From Planococcus versutus (GTDB taxonomy: Bacteria; Bacillota; Bacilli; Bacillales_A; Planococcaceae), in NCBI RefSeq assembly GCF_001186155.3, contig NZ_CP016540.2, positions 124,001 to 188,000 of the forward strand: 64,000 nucleotides of DNA. Direction: 5' to 3'. Under the pieces are notes generated by a model. It saw only the letters and a program-made list of their open reading frames with translations, was not told where the DNA came from and did no database searches. Shown here in pieces: positions 24,639-38,075 of the stretch (the first letter of the stretch is position 1; each line of letters starts with the position of its first letter). The translations under genes were made by a program, and so were the position numbers.

Positions 24639-24693
24639 ATGTTCAACTGCAGGACAAGATGGGTAAAATAGAAGAAATGGGGAGGGGAAAGAG

Positions 24694-25128
24694 ATGAACC
24701 GAATCAACTTGATTTGTCTTGGTGTAAAAGATATGGCAACAGCGGTCACATTTTATCGAGACGGTTTAGGCTTTAAAACGGCAGAACAAGGAGACAATCC
24801 CGCTATTGTGTTTTTTAATTCGTCAGGCACAAAATTGGAGTTGTATCCATTAGAGGAATTGGCGAAAGACATAGACGCACAAAATCCACCGACTGGCACG
24901 GGATTTGCGGGCATTACATTAGCGTACAACGCGAAGTCTAAAGAAGAAGTAGATCAAGTCATAAATTTGGCAAGACGTGCTGGAGGGAAAGTTGTGAAAG
25001 AGCCGGAAACTGTTTTCTGGGGCGGGTATTCGGGTTATTTTATAGATCCTGACGGCTATTATTGGGAAGTGGCATGGGGACCAGAATTTACTTACGATGA
25101 CCAAGACATGTTGATCATTGATTCTTAA
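24694..25128 (+). CDS. VOC (glyoxalase/bleomycin-resistance fold) family protein
   Basis: 144 aa, one vicinal-oxygen-chelate module pair: RINLICLGVKDMATAVTFYR at the N-terminus and YSGYFIDPDGYYWEVAW at the C-terminus, the usual paired beta-alpha-beta-beta-beta units. Substrate unknown; such proteins include glyoxalases, dioxygenases and antibiotic-binding proteins. Stand-alone gene with a GGAGGGG ribosome site. Confidence 0.8.
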   Translation: MNRINLICLGVKDMATAVTFYRDGLGFKTAEQGDNPAIVFFNSSGTKLELYPLEELAKDIDAQNPPTGTGFAGITLAYNAKSKEEVDQVINLARRAGGKVVKEPETVFWGGYSGYFIDPDGYYWEVAWGPEFTYDDQDMLIIDS

Positions 25129-25302
25129 GTTGGCTGGCTACTCAAGTCCAGCTTTAAAGAAAAAAGGTGCGACACTAGATCTTGCGTGCCAAGAAGAGAA
25201 GCGTGTCCGATTGCATTTTTTCTTATAAGACCGAATACATTAAAAATAAGATTTGCTGTGCTATACTTTATGGTGAGCAAAATTGATAGGGAGTGTATCG
25301 AT

Positions 25303-26367
25303 ATGTTAACTGAAGTGCAAGTACGCGAAGTACTCGGAGCGTTAGAAGATCCGTTTTTACATAGATCGTTGACTGAAACAGACGGCATTACATCTGTAAC
25401 GATTAAAGAAGAAAAAAAACACGTCAGTGTGAAATTGGCGATTGCCAAAACGAACACACCTGAACAAATGCAGCTGCAAATGAAAGTGGTTGACGTGTTA
25501 AAAGAAGCGGGCGCAGATTCTGTGGGCATTCGTTTTGAAGAGCTTTCTTCTGAAGCCTTGGCACAGTTCCGTGGAACTGCTAGTGAATCAGAAGCACAAG
25601 ACCTACTGTCTCCATTAAACAAAGTTGAATTTATTTCTATCGCCAGCGGTAAAGGCGGCGTTGGTAAATCCACCGTGTCTGTCAACTTGGCGATTGCGTT
25701 AGCGCGTCTTGGAAAAAAAGTAGGCTTGATCGATGCTGACATTTACGGATTTAGTGTACCGGACATGATGGGGATTGATAAATCGCCAGTTGTTCGAGGA
25801 CAAACTATTATTCCAGTTGAGCGATTTGGCGTAAAAGTTATTTCTATGGGCTTTTTCGTTGAAGATAATATGCCTGTTGTATGGCGTGGCCCAATGTTAG
25901 GTAAAGTGCTTGATCAATTTTTCCGCGATGTAGAGTGGGGAGATTTGGATTACCTTCTATTAGATTTACCACCAGGCACAGGAGACGTCGCACTCGACAT
26001 TCACCAAATGTTGCCGGCTTCTAAAGAAATCGTTATTACAACACCTCATCCAACTGCAGCATTTGTTGCAGCACGTGCAGGAGCGATGGCTATTCAAACC
26101 GATCACGAAGTATTAGGGGTAATTGAAAATATGTCGTGGTTTGAAAGTGCAGAGACTGGAAAGAAAGAATATTTATTTGGACAAGGTGGAGGCCCAAAGC
26201 TTTCAGAAGAATTGCGTGCGCCGCTACTTGGTCAGATTCCAATGGGGCAGCCTGATTGGAACGAAAAAGACTTTGCACCATCAGTTTACCTGGAAGATCA
26301 TCCGACAGGTAAAATTTACGAAGATATTGCTAAGCAAGTGCTCCAGCAATTTGCTGATAAAAAATAA
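25303..26367 (+). CDS. salA: Mrp/NBP35-family P-loop ATPase SalA
   Basis: 354 aa from the ATG at 25303. An N-terminal MIP18-like domain (residues 1-90) precedes the deviant Walker A SGKGGVGKST (residues 115-124). The CPxC iron-sulfur motif of ApbC/Mrp carriers is absent (ESAETGKKEYLFGQGGG stands in its place), which points to SalA, the B. subtilis regulator acting on scoC, rather than a cluster carrier. The in-frame ATG at 25186 would add an unconserved 39 residues. It sits next to kbaA, as the ybaL-gerD-kbaA order does in B. subtilis, but gerD is missing. Confidence 0.85.
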   Translation: MLTEVQVREVLGALEDPFLHRSLTETDGITSVTIKEEKKHVSVKLAIAKTNTPEQMQLQMKVVDVLKEAGADSVGIRFEELSSEALAQFRGTASESEAQDLLSPLNKVEFISIASGKGGVGKSTVSVNLAIALARLGKKVGLIDADIYGFSVPDMMGIDKSPVVRGQTIIPVERFGVKVISMGFFVEDNMPVVWRGPMLGKVLDQFFRDVEWGDLDYLLLDLPPGTGDVALDIHQMLPASKEIVITTPHPTAAFVAARAGAMAIQTDHEVLGVIENMSWFESAETGKKEYLFGQGGGPKLSEELRAPLLGQIPMGQPDWNEKDFAPSVYLEDHPTGKIYEDIAKQVLQQFADKK

Positions 26368-26374
26368 AAGTTTT

Positions 26375-26410
26375 AAAAGCCGAGAAGCCATAATTGGTTT
26401 TTCGGCTTTT
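26375..26410 (+). terminator. Terminator after salA
   Basis: AAAAGCCGA paired with TCGGCTTTT, with further inner pairing; the closing arm itself supplies the terminal T run. Confidence 0.85.
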
Positions 26411-26560
26411 ATTGTGTCTTTGCTCGATCAGGATATGGCGATTCAGTAACAAAGTTTCGACTTTCAAGGTTTGTTCACAATGTATTGAATAGAGTGAATG
26501 GATTTTTCAATAACCGGTTGGTACAATCTTAAAAGGACTTTAAATAACGGAGGCATTCAA

Positions 26561-27226
26561 TTGACAATACGAAACTGGGTTAAGTTTTTCTTTAAAGCTC
26601 TTTTAATAGGTGGAATTGTGACAGGTATACTCGGCTTGTTCGTTCGTTGGAATGATGTGTTTTCAGAGCCTTTCAGCAATGGACAATGGGGCGAGTTTTT
26701 AGCAGGCTTTGTTTGGTTAGTCATTATTGGCTTAACGATGAGTATTATTAGTCAGCTATGTTTCTTTGCGTACTTAACGGTGCACCAAATCGGAATGAAC
26801 ATTTTCCGTACATTGCGGTTATGGAACTGGATACAGCTTTTAATTATAGGCGTGGTTATAACGGATTTGATTTTATTCCGTTTTGCACCAAATGCGCAAA
26901 CAACAGAGCAAGTTTGGTTGTACGGAGCATTGTTGACTATTTTAATCGTGACAGGAGTTGTGACGGCATACGTTAAGGCGAAGTGGACAAACAAAGAAAC
27001 CTTTATCTCAGCATTGTTTTTCATGATTGTTATTACTACGGTAGAATGGCTGCCAGCGTTAATGGTAGAAGCAGGGAATATTGATAGCTGGGTTACGTTG
27101 TTGTTGTTCCCGTTCTTAGCCGTAAACGCATATCAGCTATTAGTATTACCAAAATACAATGCGCAATCTGACGTAGATCGCCAAAAACTAGAAGAACGTC
27201 GTGCTGCACGAAAAGCAAAAGCATAG
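26561..27226 (+). CDS. kbaA: KinB-signalling pathway activation protein KbaA homologue
   Basis: 221 aa from the TTG at 26561 behind CGGAGG; six to seven hydrophobic segments make it an integral membrane protein. Identification rests on resemblance to KbaA and its place next to salA. In B. subtilis KbaA activates the sporulation kinase KinB. The flanking sporulation genes gerD, cwlD and pdaB are not here, so it may serve another kinase or be a relic. An upstream ATG at 26498 lacks a ribosome site. Confidence 0.75.
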   Translation: MTIRNWVKFFFKALLIGGIVTGILGLFVRWNDVFSEPFSNGQWGEFLAGFVWLVIIGLTMSIISQLCFFAYLTVHQIGMNIFRTLRLWNWIQLLIIGVVITDLILFRFAPNAQTTEQVWLYGALLTILIVTGVVTAYVKAKWTNKETFISALFFMIVITTVEWLPALMVEAGNIDSWVTLLLFPFLAVNAYQLLVLPKYNAQSDVDRQKLEERRAARKAKA

Positions 27227-27245
27227 GGATGTTTTTCGTGAACTC

Positions 27246-27289
27246 AATCATTCAACCACTAGTCTCGATCTAGTGGTTGAATGATTTTT
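27246..27289 (+). terminator. Terminator after kbaA
   Basis: A perfect 17-bp stem (27246-27262 with 27270-27286), 7-base loop and T run. Confidence 0.95.
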
Positions 27290-27720
27290 GATTTTTTATC
27301 GGATCCCGATTTTCGTATAAGAACACAGCGGGCTGTAAGGACAGCGCTCTTTTTTAGTGAAGAATAAATTCAGAATACAGAAGGAAAAAGAACGTTTTGA
27401 GAAAAACTTTCTCGAAAGTGTTGACAGGAAACTAAACATGCTTTAATATAATAAAAGTCGCCAAGCAACAACGAACAACATAAACAAAACGGTGACATAC
27501 AACATTAACAACTTGAACCTTGAAAACTGAACAGCAAAACGTCAACGAAAGACGTCACGAGAACCTCGGTGCGAGAACGGCTTTTGCGCAGGTTGCCTTT
27601 GGCAAACAGAGCAAAGTTGTTTTTCATCTTGGTGTGCGTGACGAAAATTTACTGATCAGCATTTTGTAGATCAAGCCATCTTCGGATGGTGCCAGCAACA
27701 ACTAGAGCAGTCAAATGTTC
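27290..27720 (+). other. Upstream and leader region of the rRNA operon
   Basis: No protein gene. A weak hairpin with a T run lies near 27329-27355. The segment 27519-27547 (GAAAACTGAACAGCAAAACG and neighbours) is complementary to 29315-29343 after 16S, forming the long stem that RNase III would cut to release pre-16S rRNA. Confidence 0.8.
27421..27452 (+). promoter_or_regulatory. rRNA operon promoter
   Basis: A perfect TTGACA at 27421-27426 with an AATATAAT -10 region at 27445-27452. The hexamer TATAAT would be 20 bp away; TAATAT at 27444 gives the normal 17 bp. Confidence 0.75.
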
Positions 27721-32412
<4,692 letters not shown>

Positions 32413-32492
32413 ACAAACTGTACGCGAATCATGCACGATTTGTTTCACCTGTCGTTTATCCAGTTTTGAGTGAACAAGCACTCAATTAAAAT

Positions 32493-32611
<119 letters not shown>

Positions 32612-32654
32612 ATTCTATGTTTATTTTTTTTGTTCCTCATGATTCTTTTACCTT

Positions 32655-32727
32655 GCTTCCATAGCTCAGCAGGTAGAGTGCTTCCATGGTAAGGAAGAGG
32701 TCACCGGTTCGAATCCGGTTGGAAGCT
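32655..32727 (+). tRNA. tRNA-Thr (GGT)
   Basis: Acceptor GCTTCCA/TGGAAGC, anticodon loop ATGGTAA giving GGT, T loop TTCGAAT. CCA is not encoded. Confidence 0.95.
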
Positions 32728-32777
32728 TTTCTTTTTTTAGAGTTTCTAAATAGGAAGTTAAAAAATGAGTTAATTTA

Positions 32778-32849
32778 GGCCCCTTGGTCAAGCGGTTAAG
32801 ACACCGCCCTTTCACGGCGGTAACACGGGTTCGAATCCCGTAGGGGTCA
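32778..32849 (+). tRNA. tRNA-Glu (TTC)
   Basis: Anticodon stem CCGCC/GGCGG with loop CTTTCAC, anticodon TTC. Acceptor GGCCCCT pairs with AGGGGTC (one G-T pair). CCA is not fully encoded. Confidence 0.95.
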
Positions 32850-32857
32850 CCATATTT

Positions 32858-32933
32858 GGAGGATTAGCTCAGCTGGGAGAGCATCTGCCTTACAAGCAGA
32901 GGGTCGGCGGTTCGATCCCGTCATCCTCCACCA
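32858..32933 (+). tRNA. tRNA-Val (TAC)
   Basis: Anticodon stem TCTGC/GCAGA with loop CTTACAA, anticodon TAC. Ends with an encoded CCA. Confidence 0.95.
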
Positions 32934-32953
32934 CTTTTTTCGTAAATTTATAC

Positions 32954-33037
32954 GGTGGGGTAGCGAAGTGGCTAAACGCGGCGGACTGTAAATCCGCTCC
33001 TTCGGGTTCGGCAGTTCGAATCTGCCCCCCACCACCA
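32954..33037 (+). tRNA. tRNA-Tyr (GTA)
   Basis: Class II tRNA with a long variable arm. Anticodon loop CTGTAAA, anticodon GTA; acceptor GGTGGGG/CCCCACC; encoded CCA. Confidence 0.95.
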
Positions 33038-33056
33038 GTTTTCTTATAGTAATTAA

Positions 33057-33131
33057 TGGGGTATAGCCAAGCGGTAAGGCAACGGGTTTTGATCCCGTCA
33101 TGCCCTGGTTCGAATCCAGGTACCCCAGCCA
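33057..33131 (+). tRNA. tRNA-Gln (TTG)
   Basis: Anticodon stem ACGGG/CCCGT with loop TTTTGAT, anticodon TTG. Acceptor TGGGGTA/TACCCCA, discriminator G, encoded CCA. Confidence 0.95.
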
Positions 33132-33141
33132 TTTTTACTGT

Positions 33142-33214
33142 GAGCCATTAGCTCAGCTGGTAGAGCATCTGACTTTTAATCAGAGGGTCGAAGGTTCGAA
33201 TCCTTCATGGCTCA
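33142..33214 (+). tRNA. tRNA-Lys (TTT)
   Basis: Anticodon stem TCTGA/TCAGA with loop CTTTTAA, anticodon TTT. Acceptor GAGCCAT/ATGGCTC. CCA not encoded. Confidence 0.95.
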
Positions 33215-33245
33215 TTCTTTTAACATCCTTGCGCCTGTTCAGCGC

Positions 33246-33318
33246 GGGGCCTTAGCTCAGCTGGGAGAGCGCGTCGCTGGCAGTGACGAGGTCAGGGGTT
33301 CGAGCCCCCTAGGCTCCA
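33246..33318 (+). tRNA. tRNA-Ala (GGC)
   Basis: Anticodon stem CGTCG/TGACG with loop CTGGCAG, anticodon GGC. The acceptor has a G3-T70 pair, the alanine identity element. CCA not encoded. Last gene of the rrn-tRNA operon. Confidence 0.95.
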
Positions 33319-33350
33319 TTGTTCCATGTGTATTTGTACTATCCATGTGT

Positions 33351-33389
33351 AAAACCCCGTATCCATGTATTTGGATACGGGGTTTTTTT
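33351..33389. terminator. Bidirectional terminator between the tRNAs and citA
   Basis: A 15-bp stem (33351-33365 with 33372-33386) flanked by A and T runs, so it can end transcription from both sides. Its T run overlaps the stop codon of the converging citA gene (33388-33390). Confidence 0.93.
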
Positions 33390-34467
33390 AGGTTTTGATG
33401 TATTCGGACTGTGGGCGGAAAATGACGTTGTGTTCTTGTTGTTCGAGTGCATGTGCTGTCCAACCTACAATACGTGCACTGCTGAAGGTGGGTGTAAACA
33501 ATTCGGTAGGCATCGCGATCGAGCGCATAATAGCAGCGGCATAAAATTCTACATTGGTGTACAGTGCACGACCGGGTTTTCGTTCATTTAGCTTATCGGT
33601 GATAACGGCTTCTGCAGCAACTGCTAAATCAAGCCATGGATCTTCTCCATGAAGGTCGAGACACTTTTCTCGGAGGATGATGGATCGCGGATCTTCTGTA
33701 CGGTAGATTCGGTGACCAAAGCCCATTATTTTTTCTCCTCGATTTAATTTTTCTTCAATAACTGGAACAATGCGGTCTTCTGTTTTTATGGTGTCTAGTA
33801 AATCAATGACGCCTGAAGGAGCCCCACCGTGAAGAGGACCTTTCATCGTTCCAAGCGCAGAAGTAATCGCTGACACTAAATCAGACTCGGTAGAAATGGT
33901 GACGCGCGCTGCAAATGTTGAAGCATTCATGCCATGTTCCATCGTTAGTTTTAAATAAGTATCAAGTGCTTCCGTTTGTACTGGTGAAGGTTGTTGTCTA
34001 CTGATCATCCATAGGTAGTTGGCTGTATGTCCCAAATCGTCTCTTGGTTCAACAGCTTCAAGCTCGTGTTGAAAGCGATAAAACGCCGCTGTCATTACAG
34101 GCAATGCTGCTGTTAATGCAATAGCTTGTTGTTGTGAAGAAAGCGTTAGAAAATTAGTATCTGGATATGCGGATATCAATGTTCGCATAGCATCCATCAA
34201 CGAAATTTCTTTTGGTAAAAGCTTCGTAATTTCAACAATATGTGTCGGCAGTTTCCGGTAGCTGAGTAACTGTTTAGACAAATGAGTTAGTTGTTGCGCA
34301 TTTGGCCACTGACCAAACCAAAGAAAATAAGCTGTTTCCTCGAATGATTTATCTCGAACAACTGTTTCTATGCGTTCGCCTCGGTATCGCAGTTCTCCTA
34401 AATCTCCATCTACAGAAGCAATAGCAGTTTGAACGGCTACTACGCCTTTTAATCCTGGTTGAAACAT
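33388..34467 (-). CDS. citA: Citrate synthase (CitA type)
   Basis: 359 aa, shorter than the hexameric type, similar in size to Bacillus CitA. The catalytic motifs are visible: HGGAPSGVIDLL and MGFGHRIYRTEDPRS. It condenses oxaloacetate and acetyl-CoA. It is divergent from a LysR gene, the same arrangement as citR-citA in B. subtilis, where CitR represses citA. Start behind AAGGAGG. The main TCA enzyme (citZ) may be elsewhere. Confidence 0.85.
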   Translation of the reverse strand: MFQPGLKGVVAVQTAIASVDGDLGELRYRGERIETVVRDKSFEETAYFLWFGQWPNAQQLTHLSKQLLSYRKLPTHIVEITKLLPKEISLMDAMRTLISAYPDTNFLTLSSQQQAIALTAALPVMTAAFYRFQHELEAVEPRDDLGHTANYLWMISRQQPSPVQTEALDTYLKLTMEHGMNASTFAARVTISTESDLVSAITSALGTMKGPLHGGAPSGVIDLLDTIKTEDRIVPVIEEKLNRGEKIMGFGHRIYRTEDPRSIILREKCLDLHGEDPWLDLAVAAEAVITDKLNERKPGRALYTNVEFYAAAIMRSIAMPTELFTPTFSSARIVGWTAHALEQQEHNVIFRPQSEYIKT

Positions 34468-34571
34468 CAGAATTCCTCCTTTTTCTTTTAGTTTACTCTC
34501 GTTATTTGATAATAAAAATTAAAGATATATAATTGAGACAATTAAGAAAAGTAATCGGAATGAGGGATGTC

Positions 34572-35453
34572 ATGGAAGTTCAGTGGTTGAGAACCTTTGT
34601 GGATGCTGCAGAAACGTTAAACTTCAGAATGACGTCAGAACGACTGATGATGTCACAACCCAGTGTGACTGTTCATATTCGGTTATTAGAAGAAAACTTA
34701 GGTCTTCTTTTGTTCAAGCGCAGCAACAACCGGGTATCGTTAACAGAAGAAGGAAGGTATTTCAAAGAAAAAGCCGAAAAAGTACTAAAGCAATTAGATA
34801 ACAGTATCGAAGCGGTGCATTCTTTTTCTCAAGGGTACCGAAAAAAATGGACACTAGCCATTTCACCTTTAATGGCAGAAACTGTTTTGCCTTATGTACT
34901 AAAGTCATTTACACAACAACATCCGCAAGTAGAGTTGGTGATTCGTGTAGAAGAATCTAGTGATATTGAAGAATTGGTTGAAACAGAACAAGTGTCGGCT
35001 GGCATTTCGGCTTTGCCGCCGATCGGTCGTCTGATTGAGCCACTTATCGTATACAACGATCCATTGCTGTTTGTTTTACCAAGAGATGCTTATGATGATG
35101 AGACAGGACCAGTCGTTTCAGTAGAACAAGCTTTACGAAGTGCAACATTGTTTACGCATCATCATCCTGTTTTTTGGGAAGAGTTATTAGGAATCCTGCG
35201 ATTGCATGTACCTGGTATTCGCACCATGAAAGTGACGCAAGCCCATATCGTTAAACGATTTGTTCAAGAAGGACTGGGTACTTCGTTTTTGCCAAAGTCG
35301 ATAGTTCGGCGAGAACTAGTAGAAGGTCGATTAATGGAAGTCCATTTTGATTTGTTTCCGTTGCCCGTCGTTTCTACTTATTTTCTGGTAAAGCAAATGG
35401 GCTCACTGGAGCAAGATTTTATTGAACGTATTCAGTCGGTGTATTTTAGTTAG
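34572..35453 (+). CDS. citR: LysR-family regulator, CitR-like
   Basis: 293 aa from the ATG at 34572. The winged helix-turn-helix lies at residues 1-60 (LRTFVDAAETLNFRMTSERL, SQPSVTVHIRLLEENLG), followed by the periplasmic-binding-like effector domain. Alternative in-frame starts at 34533 and 34560 would add up to 13 residues. Divergent from citA with a 104-bp AT-rich gap holding the operator; named by this context. Confidence 0.75.
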   Translation: MEVQWLRTFVDAAETLNFRMTSERLMMSQPSVTVHIRLLEENLGLLLFKRSNNRVSLTEEGRYFKEKAEKVLKQLDNSIEAVHSFSQGYRKKWTLAISPLMAETVLPYVLKSFTQQHPQVELVIRVEESSDIEELVETEQVSAGISALPPIGRLIEPLIVYNDPLLFVLPRDAYDDETGPVVSVEQALRSATLFTHHHPVFWEELLGILRLHVPGIRTMKVTQAHIVKRFVQEGLGTSFLPKSIVRRELVEGRLMEVHFDLFPLPVVSTYFLVKQMGSLEQDFIERIQSVYFS

Positions 35454-35467
35454 AAGGAGAGATTGAA

Positions 35468-36031
35468 ATGATGATTGAGTCTAATGGCATTCGGTTACGG
35501 TTATTGAAAAGAGAGGATTTTGAAGCGTTATGGGCTTTGTATGACCCTAAGATTTTTGAACACATGCTCAGTCAAGTAGAGAGCTTTGAAGACTTGGTTG
35601 CGTGGTTAGAATCCGGATTAAACCAGTCAAATGTACTAATTTTCGTTGTAGAAAAGCCTGAAACGGCTGAAATTGTCGGTACAACACGCATATATGCAAT
35701 TGATGAAGCCAATAAAAGCTGCGAAATTGGTTCAACATTTTATGCGCAATCTGCTCAAAGAACGCATGTAAACACAGCGGTTAAGCGAGCTTTGCTTAGT
35801 TATTGTTTTGAAGAGCGGGATATGATTCGTGTGCAATTTAAGACAGATGCTGAAAATGTGCGTTCACAGAAGTCGATTGAACGCATCGGTGCGGTTAAAG
35901 AAGGCGTGCTTCGCAATGAACGTATTCGCTCGACGGGTAAGCCGAGAGACGCTGTGGTGTATTCAATTATCGACAGTGACTGGCTGAAAGTGAAAAAAGA
36001 CTTGGAGAAAAAAGCGAATAAATATACGTAA
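35468..36031 (+). CDS. GNAT-family N-acetyltransferase (RimJ/RimL-like)
   Basis: 187 aa. LRLLKREDFEALWALYDP at the start and ENVRSQKSIERIGAVKEGVL in the acetyl-CoA region follow the protein-acetylating RimJ/RimL branch. Target unknown. It starts 14 bases after citR behind AAGGAGAG and may be cotranscribed with it. Confidence 0.8.
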   Translation: MMIESNGIRLRLLKREDFEALWALYDPKIFEHMLSQVESFEDLVAWLESGLNQSNVLIFVVEKPETAEIVGTTRIYAIDEANKSCEIGSTFYAQSAQRTHVNTAVKRALLSYCFEERDMIRVQFKTDAENVRSQKSIERIGAVKEGVLRNERIRSTGKPRDAVVYSIIDSDWLKVKKDLEKKANKYT

Positions 36032-36041
36032 ATTTGTTTGG

Positions 36042-36071
36042 TTGAGCCAAATAGACCTTAGCGGTTACAAT
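36042..36071 (+). promoter_or_regulatory. Promoter of the arginase gene
   Basis: TTGAGC (36042-36047), an 18-bp spacer and TACAAT (36066-36071), about 30 bp before the start codon. Confidence 0.6.
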
Positions 36072-36101
36072 AAGTCTATCTTGCTAAGGGGGTATAAAAT
36101 A

Positions 36102-37010
36102 ATGAATAAATTAAATATTTCTATTATAGGGGTTCCAATGGACCACGGACAAACTCGTCGTGGTGTGGATATGGGACCAAGCGCTATCCGTTATGCGGGC
36201 GTTGTGGATCGTATTGAAGAGTTAGGACACAGTGTAACGGATGAAGGGGATATCCAAATCGGTCAAACAGACGGCAGTGTGGATGCTTCAACAAATTTGC
36301 GTAATTTAAAAGTCATTACTGAAGCAACAGAAGCACTTGGCGATAAAGTATTTGAAGTAGCAGAATCTGGAAACTTTCCACTTGTACTAGGTGGTGATCA
36401 CAGCATTGCAATCGGTACACTCGCTGGAATTTCTGAACGTCATGAAAACTTAGGCGTTATCTGGTACGATGCACACGCTGACATGAACACAAGCGATACG
36501 TCACCATCAGGCAATATTCATGGCATGCCACTTGCTGCAAGCTTTGGACACGGCCACGAGAAATTGACGAACATTCGCGGCTATTCACCAAAAGTAAAAC
36601 CTGAAAACATTGTCATCATCGGTGCTCGTTCGGTGGACCCAGGTGAGCGTGAATTGATTAAAGAGCACGGCATTCGCGTTTACAGCATGCACGAAATTGA
36701 TAAAATGGGCATGCACGCAGTAATCGAGGATTCGATCCGTTACTTGAAAGAAGAACGCAATACAGATGCGGTTCATTTATCATTAGATCTTGATGGGATT
36801 GACCCAATGTACACACCAGGCGTCGGTACTCCAGTTCCAGGTGGCATTAGTTACCGCGAAAGCCATTTAGCTATGGAAATGCTGTATGATGCAAACATCA
36901 TTACTTCTGCTGAATTTGTAGAAGTAAATCCGATTCTTGATGAAAAAAACAAAACAGCGGATGTTGCGGTTGCATTGATAGGCTCATTATTTGGTGAAAA
37001 ATTAATGTAG
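36102..37010 (+). CDS. rocF: Arginase
   Basis: 302 aa from the ATG at 36102 behind AAGGGGG. The binuclear manganese ligands are in GGDHS (97-101), DAHADMN (123-129) and DLDGIDP (229-235). It hydrolyses arginine to ornithine and urea. The stop codon TAG lies inside the terminal repeat of the element at 37006-37309, which separates the gene from its terminator. Confidence 0.95.
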   Translation: MNKLNISIIGVPMDHGQTRRGVDMGPSAIRYAGVVDRIEELGHSVTDEGDIQIGQTDGSVDASTNLRNLKVITEATEALGDKVFEVAESGNFPLVLGGDHSIAIGTLAGISERHENLGVIWYDAHADMNTSDTSPSGNIHGMPLAASFGHGHEKLTNIRGYSPKVKPENIVIIGARSVDPGERELIKEHGIRVYSMHEIDKMGMHAVIEDSIRYLKEERNTDAVHLSLDLDGIDPMYTPGVGTPVPGGISYRESHLAMEMLYDANIITSAEFVEVNPILDEKNKTADVAVALIGSLFGEKLM

Positions 37011-37309
37011 TCAAAGTATTCCGAACATAAATACCCTTATATAAATCCAACGGGTCTGGCCACTCCGCTTTCCTGTGGGCTCAGCTTCAGCCTCCTCGTC
37101 ACTGGCGTTCCTGCGGGGTCTTCAGCTTTCGCTGTCCCACGGGAGTCTTCGTGGCCGGACCGGTTGGAAGCGTGGGGTTCTAATCGAAATAAGCGACTCG
37201 CTGATCGAGGCCCATTAAAAAGGCTCACCATATGCTTGGTATTCAGACCAGTCTAAATACGATAAAAAATTAGTCATTCTTTACTATCACGACTATTCTT
37301 TTGTCTACA
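37006..37309. repeat. Terminal-inverted-repeat element, short form (copy 1)
   Basis: 304 bp bounded by TGTAGTCAA (37006-37014) and TTGTCTACA (37301-37309), inverted repeats with one mismatch. The interior is GC-rich and palindromic around 37050-37190. A second copy in reverse orientation is at 46083-46876 with an extra 490 bp inside. No gene is carried here. The rest of the 37011-37499 gap holds the rocF terminator and the sigW promoter. Confidence 0.8.
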
Positions 37310-37314
37310 AGTTC

Positions 37315-37338
37315 AAACAGGCGAAAGCCTGTTTTTTT
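37315..37338 (+). terminator. Terminator, probably of rocF
   Basis: AAACAGGC-GAAA-GCCTGTTT followed by T's, just beyond the repeat element. Confidence 0.9.
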
Positions 37339-37435
37339 CTTTGCCAAAAAATAAATGGATTTTAAATTGGAAATATTGAAAATATAGTTGGATTTATTTG
37401 GGTATTATCTGATACGATAGAATAAGAAAAAAAGT

Positions 37436-37461
37436 TGAAACCTTTTGAGTTTCGGTACGTA
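37436..37461 (+). promoter_or_regulatory. SigW-type ECF promoter
   Basis: TGAAAC (37436-37441), a 16-bp spacer and CGTA (37458-37461), an exact SigW consensus 39 bp before sigW; implies autoregulation. Confidence 0.88.
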
Positions 37462-37499
37462 TATAAAGTACAGCCGCATAGGCAGAGGGAAATGAGATC

Positions 37500-38063
37500 A
37501 TGGATGCGTTAGTCAATAAACGAGTAGCAAACGTACTAAAAGGCGATCAGAACGCATTCGCCGAAATCGTGGAGCTTTACCAGCACCAGCTGTATCATAT
37601 TTGCTACCGTATGCTTGGCAACAAGCAAGAAGCAGAAGATATCGCACAAGAAGCTTTTATGCGTGCTTATGTAAACATCCATACATTCGATCAAAATCGA
37701 AAATTTTCGACATGGCTTTACCGAATTGCCACTAATCTGTGTATCGACCGGATTCGTAAAAAAAAGCCGGATTATCATTTAGATGCGGAAGTGCGCGGAG
37801 CAGAAGGCTTGAATATGTATTCCAAAATCGCCAATGACGATGAACTTCCAGAAGATGAATTGATGCGGATGGAAGTTCAAGAGCGGGTTCAGTATGAAAT
37901 TAGCCGCTTGCCAGATAAGTACCGTGCCGCTATTGTATTAAAGTATATTGAAGAATTGCCACTCGCGGAAATTAGTGAAATCTTGGATTTGCCATTAGGA
38001 ACGGTGAAGACGCGTATTCACCGAGGGCGAGAAGCTCTTCGCAAGCAATTGAGCAATTTGTAG
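37500..38063 (+). CDS. sigW: ECF RNA polymerase sigma factor SigW
   Basis: 187 aa with region 2 (QHQLYHICYRMLGNKQEAED, FSTWLYRIATNLCIDRIRKK) and region 4 (LPLAEISEILDLPLGTVKTR). Controls the cell-envelope stress and antimicrobial detoxification regulon. Followed 12 bases later by rsiW and preceded by its own promoter. Order sigW-rsiW-cdaA-cdaR-glmM-glmS is that of B. subtilis. Confidence 0.96.
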   Translation: MDALVNKRVANVLKGDQNAFAEIVELYQHQLYHICYRMLGNKQEAEDIAQEAFMRAYVNIHTFDQNRKFSTWLYRIATNLCIDRIRKKKPDYHLDAEVRGAEGLNMYSKIANDDELPEDELMRMEVQERVQYEISRLPDKYRAAIVLKYIEELPLAEISEILDLPLGTVKTRIHRGREALRKQLSNL

Positions 38064-38075
38064 GAGGCGAGCACG

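Noticed and set aside
32847..33132. Minus-strand frames over the tRNA cluster (for example reading MAGVPGFEPGHDGIKTRC)
   Set aside because: These are translations of antisense tRNA genes, a well-known source of false proteins.
37037..37231. 64-aa frame in the rocF-sigW gap and 113-aa frame at 46553-46894
   Set aside because: Both are translations of the two copies of the same non-coding terminal-repeat element.
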